A DNA stretch of 64,000 nt from Spiribacter halobius (GCF_020883455.1 NZ_CP086615.1:1054001-1118000), one strand, 5' to 3'. Counted from the first letter of the stretch, positions 30,725 through 38,618 are shown. Numbers and translations: made by a program. The notes: a model not told the origin generated them from the letters alone.

Positions 30725-32125
30725 ATGGCCGAAGCAGGCGTAGGCGAGGCGGCTGAGAGGTTGCCGCATCCCCGGAGGGCTGACGGCGGAACCGTCGGAG
30801 GTACGGGTGATGGACGCCAAGCGGCTGCGGCGCGCTCGAGACGAGCCGGGTCCGAGTCGACGGCGCTGCTGGAGGCGGCGCTGTGTCGCGAGAACCTGAT
30901 GGCGGCCTACCGGCGGGTGGTGCGCAACCGGGGGGCCCCCGGCATCGACGGAGTGACCGTCGATGAGCTGTGGGCCTACTGCCAGGCGCACTGGTCGTCG
31001 ATCCGCGAGCGGCTGCTGGAGGGGACGTACCGTCCCTCGCCGGTACGGGAGGTGAAGATCCCCAAGCCCGGGGGTGGCTCCCGGGCACTGGGCATCCCGA
31101 CCGTGGTCGACCGGCTGATCCAGCAGGCGCTGGTGCAGGTGCTCACCCCGATCCTCGACCCGACGTTCTCGGGTGAGAGCTACGGCTTTCGCCCGGGGCG
31201 CAGTGCCCATCAGGCCGTCGAGCGTGCCCGCGGGCACGTGGCGGCGGGGCAGCGCTGGGTCGTGGACCTCGATCTGGCGCAGTTCTTCGACCGGGTCAAT
31301 CATGACGTGCTGATGGCCCGGTTAGCGCGTCGGATCGAGGACCGGCGGGTGCTGCGCCTGATCCGGCGCTACCTGCAGGCCGGGGTGATGGCCGGTGGCG
31401 TGGTCTCGCCGCGGGCGGCGGGGACGCCGCAGGGCGGGCCGCTCTCGCCCCTGCTCTCGAACGTCCTGCTGGACGAGCTCGACCGGGAGCTGGAGCGGCG
31501 CGGCCACCGCTTCGTGCGTTACGCCGATGACGTCAGCGTCTACGTGCGCTCGCCCGAAGCGGGTGCGCGCGTGCTGGCATCGCTGGAGCGGTTCCTGTGG
31601 CGGCGGCTGCGCCTGGTGGTCAACCGTGAGAAGAGTGCGGTGGACCGCCCGTGGAAGCGCACGCTGCTCGGCTACAGCATGACCGCGCACCGTGAGCCGC
31701 GGCTGCGGGTGGCCCCCAGCTCGGTGCAGCGGCTCAAGGCCCGCCTGCGGGCCGCGCTGCGCCGCGGGCGGGGCCGCCACCTGCAGCGGGTGCTGGCGGC
31801 GCTGCAGCCGCTCATCCGGGGCTGGGTGGCCTACTTCCGCTTCGCCGAAGTCAAGGCGGCGTTCGAGGCGCTGGACCAGTGGCTCCGGCGCCGCCTGCGC
31901 TGCCTGCTGTGGCGGCAGTGGAAGCGCTGGCGCACCCGCGCCCGGCGGCTGATGCAGCACGGTGTCGAGCGCCTGCGAGCGTATCGCTCCGCCACCAACG
32001 GGCGTGGCCCGTGGTGGAACGCGGGGGCGGCCCACATGCACGTGGCCATCCCCGCGCGCTGGCTGCACCGTCAGGGTCTCGTGAGCTTCCTCGGCGAGCA
32101 CCGTCGACTTGCGAGCGCTGCGTGA
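30725..32125 (+). CDS. ltrA: Group II intron reverse transcriptase/maturase (class C)
   Basis: 466 residues as read from the ATG at 30725 (GGAG 7 nt upstream). The RT domain includes NRGAPGIDGVTVDEL, YGFRPGRSAHQAV, VVDLDLAQFFDRVNHD, GTPQGGPLSPLLSNVLLDEL and the catalytic YADD at 266-269. A maturase X domain follows (RGWVAYFRFAE region) and there is no endonuclease domain. RGHRFVRYADD and KSAVDRPWKRTLLG are typical of class C proteins. It drives intron splicing and retromobility. Class C homologues usually begin MDAK; here an MDAKRLRR start with an excellent GGAGG site exists at 30810 but in another frame (stop after 29 codons), suggesting an N-terminal frameshift. Confidence 0.9.
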   Translation: MAEAGVGEAAERLPHPRRADGGTVGGTGDGRQAAAARSRRAGSESTALLEAALCRENLMAAYRRVVRNRGAPGIDGVTVDELWAYCQAHWSSIRERLLEGTYRPSPVREVKIPKPGGGSRALGIPTVVDRLIQQALVQVLTPILDPTFSGESYGFRPGRSAHQAVERARGHVAAGQRWVVDLDLAQFFDRVNHDVLMARLARRIEDRRVLRLIRRYLQAGVMAGGVVSPRAAGTPQGGPLSPLLSNVLLDELDRELERRGHRFVRYADDVSVYVRSPEAGARVLASLERFLWRRLRLVVNREKSAVDRPWKRTLLGYSMTAHREPRLRVAPSSVQRLKARLRAALRRGRGRHLQRVLAALQPLIRGWVAYFRFAEVKAAFEALDQWLRRRLRCLLWRQWKRWRTRARRLMQHGVERLRAYRSATNGRGPWWNAGAAHMHVAIPARWLHRQGLVSFLGEHRRLASAA

Positions 32126-32195
32126 ACCGCCGTATACGGCCCCGTACGTACGGTGGTGTGAGAGCCGGGGCGGGTGACCGCCCCGGCTACTCGAT
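32124..32195 (+). other. Group II intron domains V and VI
   Basis: Domain V is the 34-nt hairpin at 32124-32157 (GAACCGCCGTATACGG arm and ACGTACGGTGGT arm), the catalytic core of the ribozyme. Domain VI at 32161-32195 has an 11-bp perfect stem GCCGGGGCGG closed by a GTGA loop and a candidate branch-point A in CTACTCGAT. The IEP stop codon lies at the first bases of domain V. Confidence 0.82.
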
Positions 32196-32210
32196 TCGGC
32201 ATCAGGACTT

Positions 32211-32263
32211 TAGCCCGCCATCTCGACGACCTCGCTACGCGAATCGGTGAGATATGCGGGCTA
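32211..32263. repeat. Family-c palindrome, copy 1
   Basis: TAGCCCGC at one end and GCGGGCTA at the other enclose about 37 nt ending GAATCGGTGAGATAT. It lies 15 nt past the intron 3' end, i.e. just behind the original proX terminator. It resembles the right half of copy 3 (38783-38936). Confidence 0.7.
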
Positions 32264-32326
32264 CAATCCCCGGGGCATCCTACCGGCACGTCCGCGGCGG
32301 ACGTGTCACGATCCGAGAGGCATCCG

Positions 32327-32602
32327 ATGGTTACTGCAATCGTCCTGCTCAACGCCGCCCGCGGGCGGGTCAACGACGTCGCCGAGACCCTGGCCGGGCT
32401 CGATGGCGTCTCCGAGGTCTACTCCGTCGGCGGGCGCTACGATCTCGTGGTCATCATCCGCGTGGCCAGCAACGAGGCCCTGGCCGAGCTCGTCACCGAG
32501 CGCCTGCAGGCGCTGGACGGCATCGAGGAGACCGAGACCCTCATCGCCTTCCGCGCCCAGAGCCGGCACGATCTCGAGAGCATGTTCTCCATCGGCCTGT
32601 AA
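32327..32602 (+). CDS. Stand-alone Lrp/AsnC ligand-binding (RAM) domain protein
   Basis: 91 residues: MVTAIVLLNAARG, then LAGLDGVSEVYSVGGRYDLVVIIRV and a C-terminal FRAQSRHDLESMFSIGL. This is the alpha-beta RAM domain of Lrp/AsnC regulators without the DNA-binding helix-turn-helix. Such stand-alone proteins bind amino acids or partner with full-length regulators. The ATG at 32327 is preceded by GAGAGG. Upstream in the same frame is only repeat and intron DNA. No obvious operon partner; the ligand is unknown. Confidence 0.85.
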   Translation: MVTAIVLLNAARGRVNDVAETLAGLDGVSEVYSVGGRYDLVVIIRVASNEALAELVTERLQALDGIEETETLIAFRAQSRHDLESMFSIGL

Positions 32603-32610
32603 GGCCGATG

Positions 32611-32742
32611 ACTTCAAGGTTCAAAGTTCGAAGTTCAAAGATCCCGGGGTCACGTCCGAGTGCCGCGGTTCTGGCGGCCCGGGGGAGTTTTCCGGGCCGT
32701 GCGGAGGGAGTCTTTGAACTGAGGACTTTGAACCTTGAACTC
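32611..32742. repeat. Family-a heptad inverted-repeat island, copy 3
   Basis: CTTCAAGGTTCAAAGTTCGA heptads (32611-32640) face CTTTGAACTGAGGACTTTGA heptads (32711-32742) across about 70 nt of GC-rich spacer. It starts 9 nt after the Lrp-type gene's stop. It is directly followed by the perfect hairpin at 32744-32797. Confidence 0.8.
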
Positions 32743-32743
32743 G

Positions 32744-32797
32744 CGCCTGATGCGCTACTGAACGGCGCTTCGGCGCCGTTCAGTAGCGCATCAGGCG
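32744..32797. terminator. Perfect 54-nt hairpin (25-bp arms, TTCG loop)
   Basis: The arms at 32744-32768 and 32773-32797 are exact complements around TTCG, an exceptionally stable RNA tetraloop on either strand. It lies between the convergent Lrp-type gene and SDR gene and includes the last codons (LMRY-stop) of the SDR. No T-run follows on either side. A bidirectional terminator or mRNA 3'-end protector is inferred. Confidence 0.6.
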
Positions 32798-33541
32798 CGT
32801 CATCCCCCCGTCCAGCACCACATTCTCCCCGGTCAAAAAGCCGCTGCGCTCGCTGTCCAGCAGCCAGGCGACCGCCTCGGCTACGTCCTCGGGTCGGCCG
32901 ACGCGGCCGGTGGGGTGGAGGGCGTGGTCTTCCGGGTCCAGCGGCGCTGGCGGCGGACCGGCGGGAGAGTGGCGGGTGTCGATCCAGCCGGGGCTGACGG
33001 CGTTTACGCGCACTGCCGGGCCCAGGCTCACCGCAAGGGCGTGGGTCAGCGCCAGCAGGCCGCCCTTGCTGGCCGCGTAGGCCTCGCACTCCGGCTCCGA
33101 CTGCAGGGCCCGGGTGGAGGCCACGTTGACCATGGCACCGCGCTGCTCGCGCAACAGCGGGATGGCGCCGCGGGCGCAGAGAAAGGCACCGGTGAGATTG
33201 CTGCGCAGCCAGCGCTCCCAGTCCGCGAGGGCGAGGGCCTCGGGCGGCCCGCTGTGGGGATCGGCGATGCCCGCGTTATTGACCAGGCCCGCGAGGCCCA
33301 GGCCGTCCCCGGCCAGCTCCGTGAAAAGCGCGTCGACGGCAGTCTCATCGCCCACGTCCAGGCACCGGCCCGCGGCCCGCGCCCCCGCCGGGAGGGCTCT
33401 CAGCGCCTCGCCCAAGGCATCCGCGTCCCGGTCGACGAGCACCACCCGGTGGCCAAGGGCCAGCTGATGGCGGGCGATGGCGAAGCCGATGCCGCGGCCG
33501 GCGCCGGTCACGACATGGCGGTGGACAGGGGCTGCGGGCAT
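32780..33541 (-). CDS. Short-chain dehydrogenase/reductase (SDR)
   Basis: 253 residues, classical SDR. Cofactor loop TGAGRGIG at 12-19, NNAG at 88-91, and the catalytic set Asn115, Ser142, Tyr155, Lys159 (YAASK). VDRDAD after beta-2 has an acidic residue that favours NAD(H) over NADP(H). The C-terminus GFLTGENVVLDGGMTRL is typical of the 3-oxoacyl-reductase-like group. The ATG at 33541 has GGAGG 7 nt upstream. Its 3' end lies in the perfect hairpin. The substrate cannot be deduced. Confidence 0.88.
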   Translation of the reverse strand: MPAAPVHRHVVTGAGRGIGFAIARHQLALGHRVVLVDRDADALGEALRALPAGARAAGRCLDVGDETAVDALFTELAGDGLGLAGLVNNAGIADPHSGPPEALALADWERWLRSNLTGAFLCARGAIPLLREQRGAMVNVASTRALQSEPECEAYAASKGGLLALTHALAVSLGPAVRVNAVSPGWIDTRHSPAGPPPAPLDPEDHALHPTGRVGRPEDVAEAVAWLLDSERSGFLTGENVVLDGGMTRLMRY

Positions 33542-33766
33542 GACCGGACCTCCGGTGGTGTTCGGGGATGGGCGGTGGGTCGCCGTGCGCATGGCAGATG
33601 GCCCGGCGCATGGCCTGCCAGCAACCAACGGGACCTGACGATACTTCCGAAACGATTGGTAACGTGCGCCCGAGGCCGTCCCGACACAAGGGATGGACGC
33701 TTGGCGGCGAGCGCCGGCGCGGGCGAGAATGCGCCACGTTGTCACTCATATCACCGGAGTCGTCCC

Positions 33767-34561
33767 ATGCGCCTGCCCCGCCTGCGACGCCCGCGCCTGA
33801 GTGACCGTGACCCTGCGGCCCGGCGCGCCGCCGTCGCCCGCCTCGATGCGAAGGGGGACGCCCGGGAGGCGCTTGGCCGGCTGCTGGCGGAGGATCCGGA
33901 CCCCGGGGTGCGGGCGGCGGCCGTCAAGCGGCTGGAGGATCTCGCCCGGCTGCGGGCCTGCGCCGAGCAGGACGCGGACGCGCTGGTGCGGGAGTCCGCG
34001 CGTGCCCGCTACCGGCAGCTCCTGGCCGGTGGCGGTGCCCAGCCCCTGGCCGAACGCGAGGCCGAGCTCGCTCGCTGCGGCGACCTGCAGATCCTTGCGC
34101 ACGTGGCTCGCAGCGGCCGCGAGGAGGCCTTGCGCGCGGCTGCCCTGGCCCGCATCGAGGATGCGGCCGTGCTCGAGGAGGCGGCACGGCATGACCCGCG
34201 CGCCCGGCTGCGCCGGCAGGCGGCCCGGCAGCTGGCCGACGCGGCGGCCCTGCGGCGGCTGGCCTGCGCCGGCCGCGATGTGGATCGGCGGGTCGTGCGC
34301 ATCGCCCGGGAGCGTCTGGCGGCGCTGGAAGCCGCCGGCGAGGCCGCCAGGGGGGCGGATGCCGAGGCGCATCGCATCATCCGCGAGCTGGAGGCACTGG
34401 CCGATCGCCAGCTCCCCGGCGCCGAGGCCGCGCGGGCGCGGCTGATCAATCGCTGGCAGCAGCTGGTACCGCCGCCCGAGCCGCGGCGACAGCAGGCCTT
34501 CGACGCCGCCCTCGCCGCGTTCGACGCGGCGGCCACCTCCGCAGACCGCGTCAATCCGTAA
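33767..34561 (+). CDS. HEAT-repeat-like protein resembling the N-terminal part of DUF349 proteins
   Basis: 264 residues, almost entirely alpha-helical, rich in Ala/Arg/Leu. Repeated helix pairs such as DRDPAARRAAVARLD, EDPDPGVRAAAVKRLEDL and HDPRARLRRQAARQLAD form HEAT-like units. DUF349 proteins of gammaproteobacteria begin this way but are usually several hundred residues longer, so this copy appears to lack the DUF349 region (inference). It is divergent from the SDR gene. Its 3' end overlaps a short minus-strand coding remnant by 11 nt. Function unknown. Confidence 0.72.
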   Translation: MRLPRLRRPRLSDRDPAARRAAVARLDAKGDAREALGRLLAEDPDPGVRAAAVKRLEDLARLRACAEQDADALVRESARARYRQLLAGGGAQPLAEREAELARCGDLQILAHVARSGREEALRAAALARIEDAAVLEEAARHDPRARLRRQAARQLADAAALRRLACAGRDVDRRVVRIARERLAALEAAGEAARGADAEAHRIIRELEALADRQLPGAEAARARLINRWQQLVPPPEPRRQQAFDAALAAFDAAATSADRVNP

Positions 34562-34696
34562 CCAGGCCGCCCTCGGGCAGCCCTTCCAGCGGCACCAGCC
34601 GTCGCGCCACGAGGGCCGTGTCGGCCTGCGCAGGCACGATCCGTGGCGTGGCGTGCACCTCCAGTGGGCCACCCTCCCTCGGCCCGGCCCAAGCGG
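34551..34696 (-). pseudogene. Coding remnant cut by a family-c repeat
   Basis: The minus strand reads open from the repeat at 34697 into GPREGGPLEVHATPRIV and ends LVARRLVPLEGLPEGG-LVTD-stop, with strongly coding-like third positions (nearly all G or C). No start codon or domain precedes it, because the family-c palindrome and then unrelated sequence intervene. It may be the 3' end of a gene lost by insertion or deletion. The family is not recognised. The remaining 77 nt up to tenA show nothing. Confidence 0.3.
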
Positions 34697-34735
34697 CTAG
34701 CCCGCAGCCGTGAATCGGTGAGATATGCGGGCTAG
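34697..34735. repeat. Family-c minimal palindrome, copy 2
   Basis: A 39-bp unit bounded by CTAG at both ends, with 10-bp arms CTAGCCCGCA / TGCGGGCTAG and a 19-nt centre (GCCGTGAATCGGTGAGATA). Its reverse complement matches the first 36 bases of copy 3, so this is the basic unit of the family. Confidence 0.8.
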
Positions 34736-34812
34736 TGGCAGCCGCATCAGGGCGGGCGCGGCACCGCAGGGGTGGCGCCGCCTGCGGGCGGTGGATGGGA
34801 GGGGAAGGCGGG

Positions 34813-35493
34813 TCACAGCGTCTGCTGCAGGCCCATGTCCCAGAAGCCGATCTCCAGCCGCGTCGCGGCGGTGAAGGTGGCGGCGAGCTCGGGAAAGCGG
34901 GTCGGTGCCATGTGCCGTTCGGCCAGCCGGTCCATCTGCGCGGCGACGCTTCCGGCGAGGCCCTGGAACTCGTCGCCGGCATAGGTCTCCAGCCATTCCC
35001 GGTAGGGATGATCGGCGAGGGCGGCGCCGGCCTCGGCATGCCGCGCGGCGCCGATTTCCGCGTAACCGATGACGCAGGGGGCGAGGGCGACCAGCAGCTC
35101 CAGCAGGTCGCCGGCCAGGCCGCGCTCGATGACGTAGCGGGTGTAGGCCATGTTGGCCCGTGCCTCGGGGGTGCGCTCCAGCGCCTCGGCCTCGATGCCC
35201 CAGCGCCGGCAGAGGTCCACGTGCAGCGCCATCTCGTGGTTCAGCAGGCCGTCCAGCACCTCGGTGGCAGCGCGCATGTCGGCCAGGTTGTCCGCCTTGA
35301 AGGCGGCCAGCGCCCAGGCCCGGGCGAAATGCTTGAGGAAGACGTAGTCCTGCTGCAGATAGTGGCGGAAGCTCGCCTCCGCGAGGTCGCCCCGCGTCAG
35401 GGCGCGAACGAATTCATGATCCGTGTAGCGCGTCCAGTCCTCGCCTGCCGCCGCGCGCAGGCGTGGGAAGAGGTCGCTCTGCTCGAGTGTCAT
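34813..35493 (-). CDS. tenA: TenA family aminopyrimidine aminohydrolase (thiaminase II)
   Basis: 226 residues, all-helical TenA fold. Hydrolyses 4-amino-5-aminomethyl-2-methylpyrimidine to HMP in thiamin salvage. The nucleophile is Cys140 in VALAPCVIGYAEIG; HYLQQDYVFLKHFARAWALA and HPYREWLETYAGDEF are family blocks. It sits 14 nt downstream of the PAS/GGDEF/EAL gene and is probably co-transcribed with it. No thiamin riboswitch and no other thi gene are present, which is unusual for tenA. Confidence 0.93.
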   Translation of the reverse strand: MTLEQSDLFPRLRAAAGEDWTRYTDHEFVRALTRGDLAEASFRHYLQQDYVFLKHFARAWALAAFKADNLADMRAATEVLDGLLNHEMALHVDLCRRWGIEAEALERTPEARANMAYTRYVIERGLAGDLLELLVALAPCVIGYAEIGAARHAEAGAALADHPYREWLETYAGDEFQGLAGSVAAQMDRLAERHMAPTRFPELAATFTAATRLEIGFWDMGLQQTL

Positions 35494-35507
35494 CGGGAAA
35501 TGGTCCT

Positions 35508-38423
35508 CTATTCCGTTGGATGCGCGGCCTCGGCGTCAAGCCGTGCCACGAACTCGGCCTCCGGTGCCGGCCGCCCCAGCAGATAGCCCTGGCACGCGGT
35601 GCAGCCGTAGGCGGCGAGCATCTCGCGCTGGGCCTCGGTCTCCACGCCCTCCGCCAGCGGTTCCAGGCCGAGAGTGTTGGCCAGGGCGATCACGGTACGC
35701 ACGATGGCGTCGTCGTTGGGATCCTGCTGTGCCGCCTGGACGAAGCCCTGATGGATCTTCAGCTGATCGAAGGGCAGCCGGCGGAGGTAGGCGAGCGAGG
35801 AGTAGCCGGTGCCGAAGTCGTCCAGGGCGAAGCGCAGGCCCAGCGCCCGCAGCGCGTGCATCTTCTCGCTGGTGTCCTCGACGTCGGCCAGCAGCAGGCT
35901 CTCGGTGAGCTCGAGGCGCAGCCGCCACGGCGAGGCGCCCGTGCGGTGGAGGATGTCGCGCACGGTATCGACGAAGGCGACCTCGTGGAACTGGCGGGCG
36001 CTGACGTTGACCGCCAGCGTGAGCCGACCATGTCCCTGGCGCTGCCAGCGCGCCAGGGCCTCGCAGGCCTGCTCCAGGATGCTGGCGCCGAGAGCGCCGA
36101 TCAGGCCGCAGTCCTCGGCCAGCGGGATGAACTCCGCCGGCGGGATCCAGCCACGGGCCGGGTCGTGCCAGCGGGCCAGGGCCTCGGCGCCGGTAACGCG
36201 GCCCTCGGCGTCGAACTGGGCCTGGTAGTGGACGGTGATCCTGGCCTCGGCCAGGGCCTCGCGCAGGGCGGACTCCTCCCGTACCCGGTTGTGCAGGGCG
36301 GCGCGCATGCCCGGGTCGAACAGCCGCAGGCGTCCGCGCCCGGCGGCCTTGGCCTGGTACATGGCCACGTCCGCCCGCTGCATGAGGTCGTCGGCCCCGG
36401 CGCAGTCCTCGTCCAGCAGGGTGATGCCGAGGCTCACCGAGCTGTGACGCTCGTGGCCTTCCAGATGATAGGGCCGCGCCAGGGTGGCGCGGATACCCTC
36501 GCCGATGGCCTCCGCCTCGCGCAGGGCCTCTTCCGGATCGGTGTCCAGGCCGCTCAGGATGATGGCGAACTCGTCGCCACCGAAGCGGGCGACGGTGTCG
36601 GTCTCGCGCACGCTTGCCGCCAGCCGTCGGGCCACCTCCTGCAGCATCCGGTCGCCGACCTGGTGGCCAAGGGTGTCGTTGACGGTCTTGAAGTGATCGA
36701 GGTCGAGGAACAGCACCGCGGCATGCCGCGCCCCCGGGCCCCGCCCCGCCAGGGCGAGCTGCAGGCGTTCGTGGAGCAGCCGGCGGTTGGGCAGGCGGGT
36801 GAGGGGATCGTAGTGGGCGAGGAACTGCACCGCCTCGCGGGCGCGCCGCTGCTCGGTGATGTCCTGGCACGCACCGCGCACATGGGTCACCCGGCCCTCG
36901 GTGTCGTGCACCGGCTCGCCGATCACCCGCACCCAGGCCTTGCGCCCCCGGGCGGTGAGGATTTCGAATTCCTCGTCGTAGGGCCGCCCGTCGCGCACAC
37001 AGCGATGGAAGAGCGTGCGCACGCGCTCGGACTCGGTGCCCCGGAAGAAGGTCATGCTCTGCGCAACGGTGGGGTGACTGCCGGCGGGCAGATCGAAAAT
37101 CGCGCAGACTTCGTCCGACCAGCTGACGGTGCCGGTGGCAACGTCCGCGAGCCATCCACCCAGGCGCGCGGTGCGGCCGGCAATCTCGAGCAGCGCCTGG
37201 CTCTCCCGCAGCGCGTCCTCGGCCTCGCGGCGGTGGGTGTCGTCGATGGCGAGGCCGTCCCAGACCGTGGCGCCGTTGTCGCCGGGCCGGGGCGTACCCA
37301 ACGCCCGCACCCAGCGCAGTGCCCCGTCCGGTCGGCGGATCCGGAACTGCACGTCGAGCGGCTCGCGATGCGCTGCGGAGTGGCGCAGGGCCGCGTCGTA
37401 GCGCGGGCGGTCCTCCGGCAGCATGATCTCGTACAGCGCCTTGGGATCGCGCCGGGCCCGCTCGACGTCCACGCCGAATACCTCGGCATAGCCGTCGCTG
37501 AGGTAGGTGAAGTGCACCCGCCCGTCCGCCTCCATCACGCGGCGCGAGAGCCCGCCCGGGAGATTGCTGCTGATCGCGCGCAGGCGGGCCTCGCTCTCGC
37601 GCAGGGCGATCTCGGTGCGCTTGCTGGCGGTGATGTCGACCATCACCCCCACCATCTTGACCGGCCGCCCGCCCTCGGTGATCACGCTGACCACGTCGCG
37701 CAGCCAGACCACGCTGCCGTCGGCGGCGAGCATGCGGTAGTCGAAGGTGTGGCTGCGACCCTCCGCGGTGGTGCGGGCGCAGTAGTCCGGCGCCCAGTCC
37801 CGGTCCTCCGGGTGGATGTGGCGGACCCAGAAATCCCGCTCCTGGCACCAGCGCGCCGTTGGGTAGCCGAGCAGGGTCTCCGCCTCCTGGCTGACGAAGG
37901 TGAACTGGAAGGTCTCCGGATCCCCTTCCCAGAGGATGGCCGACGTGCACTCCACCAGCGTGCGGTACTGCTCGCGTTGACGCTCCAGCTCCATGGTCGC
38001 GAGCTTGCGCCCGGTGACGTCCTGTCCGGCGCCTATCCACTCGACGATGGTGCCGGTGTCGTCGTGCACCGGCACCGCGCGGTCCTGGAACCAGCGGACA
38101 TCGCCCCCGGCACAGAGCAGGCGGTAGGTCTGGGTGAAGGGCCGCCCGGTGGCGATGTGCTCGAGCCAGGCGTCGAGGTAGGGCTGGCGGTCGGCCTCGT
38201 GCAGGGCCGGCAGCCAGCCCCAGCCCCGCGCCGCCTCCGCCGAGAGCCCGGCCAGCTCGAGCCAGGCGGCGCTGATCTCGAGCAGCCGGCCGTCCGGGGC
38301 GCAGCGCCAGACGAAATCCGAGGTGGCGGCCACCAGACTGCGGAAACGGCGCTCGCTGGCGGCGACGGCGCTGGCGTGGCCGATTTCCGTATCGTTGCGT
38401 ATGAGCCGTTGTCCTTGATCCAT
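35508..38423 (-). CDS. PAS-PAS-PAS-PAS-GGDEF-EAL cyclic-di-GMP signalling protein
   Basis: About 971 residues with no transmembrane segment, so likely cytosolic. Four PAS/PAC sensor modules (about 24-140, 146-275, 285-405, 415-535), then a diguanylate cyclase domain with intact GGDEF near 615-619, then an EAL phosphodiesterase domain with EAL near 746, NVSARQF, ELTESLL and DDFGTGYSSLAYL. The usual KID motif reads KIH near 887, which could weaken hydrolysis. The ATG at 38423 (MDQGQRL) is preferred; an ATG at 38498 is possible. Co-directional with tenA, 14 nt apart. Confidence 0.93.
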   Translation of the reverse strand: MDQGQRLIRNDTEIGHASAVAASERRFRSLVAATSDFVWRCAPDGRLLEISAAWLELAGLSAEAARGWGWLPALHEADRQPYLDAWLEHIATGRPFTQTYRLLCAGGDVRWFQDRAVPVHDDTGTIVEWIGAGQDVTGRKLATMELERQREQYRTLVECTSAILWEGDPETFQFTFVSQEAETLLGYPTARWCQERDFWVRHIHPEDRDWAPDYCARTTAEGRSHTFDYRMLAADGSVVWLRDVVSVITEGGRPVKMVGVMVDITASKRTEIALRESEARLRAISSNLPGGLSRRVMEADGRVHFTYLSDGYAEVFGVDVERARRDPKALYEIMLPEDRPRYDAALRHSAAHREPLDVQFRIRRPDGALRWVRALGTPRPGDNGATVWDGLAIDDTHRREAEDALRESQALLEIAGRTARLGGWLADVATGTVSWSDEVCAIFDLPAGSHPTVAQSMTFFRGTESERVRTLFHRCVRDGRPYDEEFEILTARGRKAWVRVIGEPVHDTEGRVTHVRGACQDITEQRRAREAVQFLAHYDPLTRLPNRRLLHERLQLALAGRGPGARHAAVLFLDLDHFKTVNDTLGHQVGDRMLQEVARRLAASVRETDTVARFGGDEFAIILSGLDTDPEEALREAEAIGEGIRATLARPYHLEGHERHSSVSLGITLLDEDCAGADDLMQRADVAMYQAKAAGRGRLRLFDPGMRAALHNRVREESALREALAEARITVHYQAQFDAEGRVTGAEALARWHDPARGWIPPAEFIPLAEDCGLIGALGASILEQACEALARWQRQGHGRLTLAVNVSARQFHEVAFVDTVRDILHRTGASPWRLRLELTESLLLADVEDTSEKMHALRALGLRFALDDFGTGYSSLAYLRRLPFDQLKIHQGFVQAAQQDPNDDAIVRTVIALANTLGLEPLAEGVETEAQREMLAAYGCTACQGYLLGRPAPEAEFVARLDAEAAHPTE

Positions 38424-38618
38424 GGCGCTCGGATTCCGCTCGGGCGGTGATGGCCCCCGTCGTTGCCGCGGGAGCTGACGAGGTGGTTCACCGTGCATCC
38501 TGCCCTCGAGGCGTACCCGCCGGCGAGTGCCCGGAGCCGTTCTGCCCACTGTGCAAGGGCACGTTACCAAGCGCCCCTGGGCCGTGCACGCTCCACGCGC
38601 CGGCCGGCCGGGAAGGCC

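Larger units (their letters stand above)
30266..32195 (+). mobile_element. Bacterial group IIC intron, about 1.93 kb
   Basis: The 5' end GTGCGCC at 30266 fits the GUGYG group II consensus. The 3' end ...CTACTCGAT at 32195 closes domain VI. Between them are the ~460-nt ribozyme 5' part (domains I-III, no gene), the reverse transcriptase gene (30725-32125), a 34-nt domain V and a perfect-stem domain VI. Insertion 8 nt behind the proX terminator stem is the hallmark target choice of class C introns. The reconstructed exon junction would be ...CGTTCTCGTT/TCGGCATC.... No En domain is present, also as in class C. Boundaries are predicted from motifs, not from an empty site. Confidence 0.87.

Noticed and set aside
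35494-35600. Thiamin (TPP) riboswitch upstream of tenA
   Set aside because: Only 14 nt separate tenA from the upstream gene and no THI-box-like sequence was seen.
35463-38450. Long plus-strand open frame opposite the GGDEF/EAL gene
   Set aside because: Antisense shadow of a well supported gene; Gly/His/Ala-rich with no recognisable motif.
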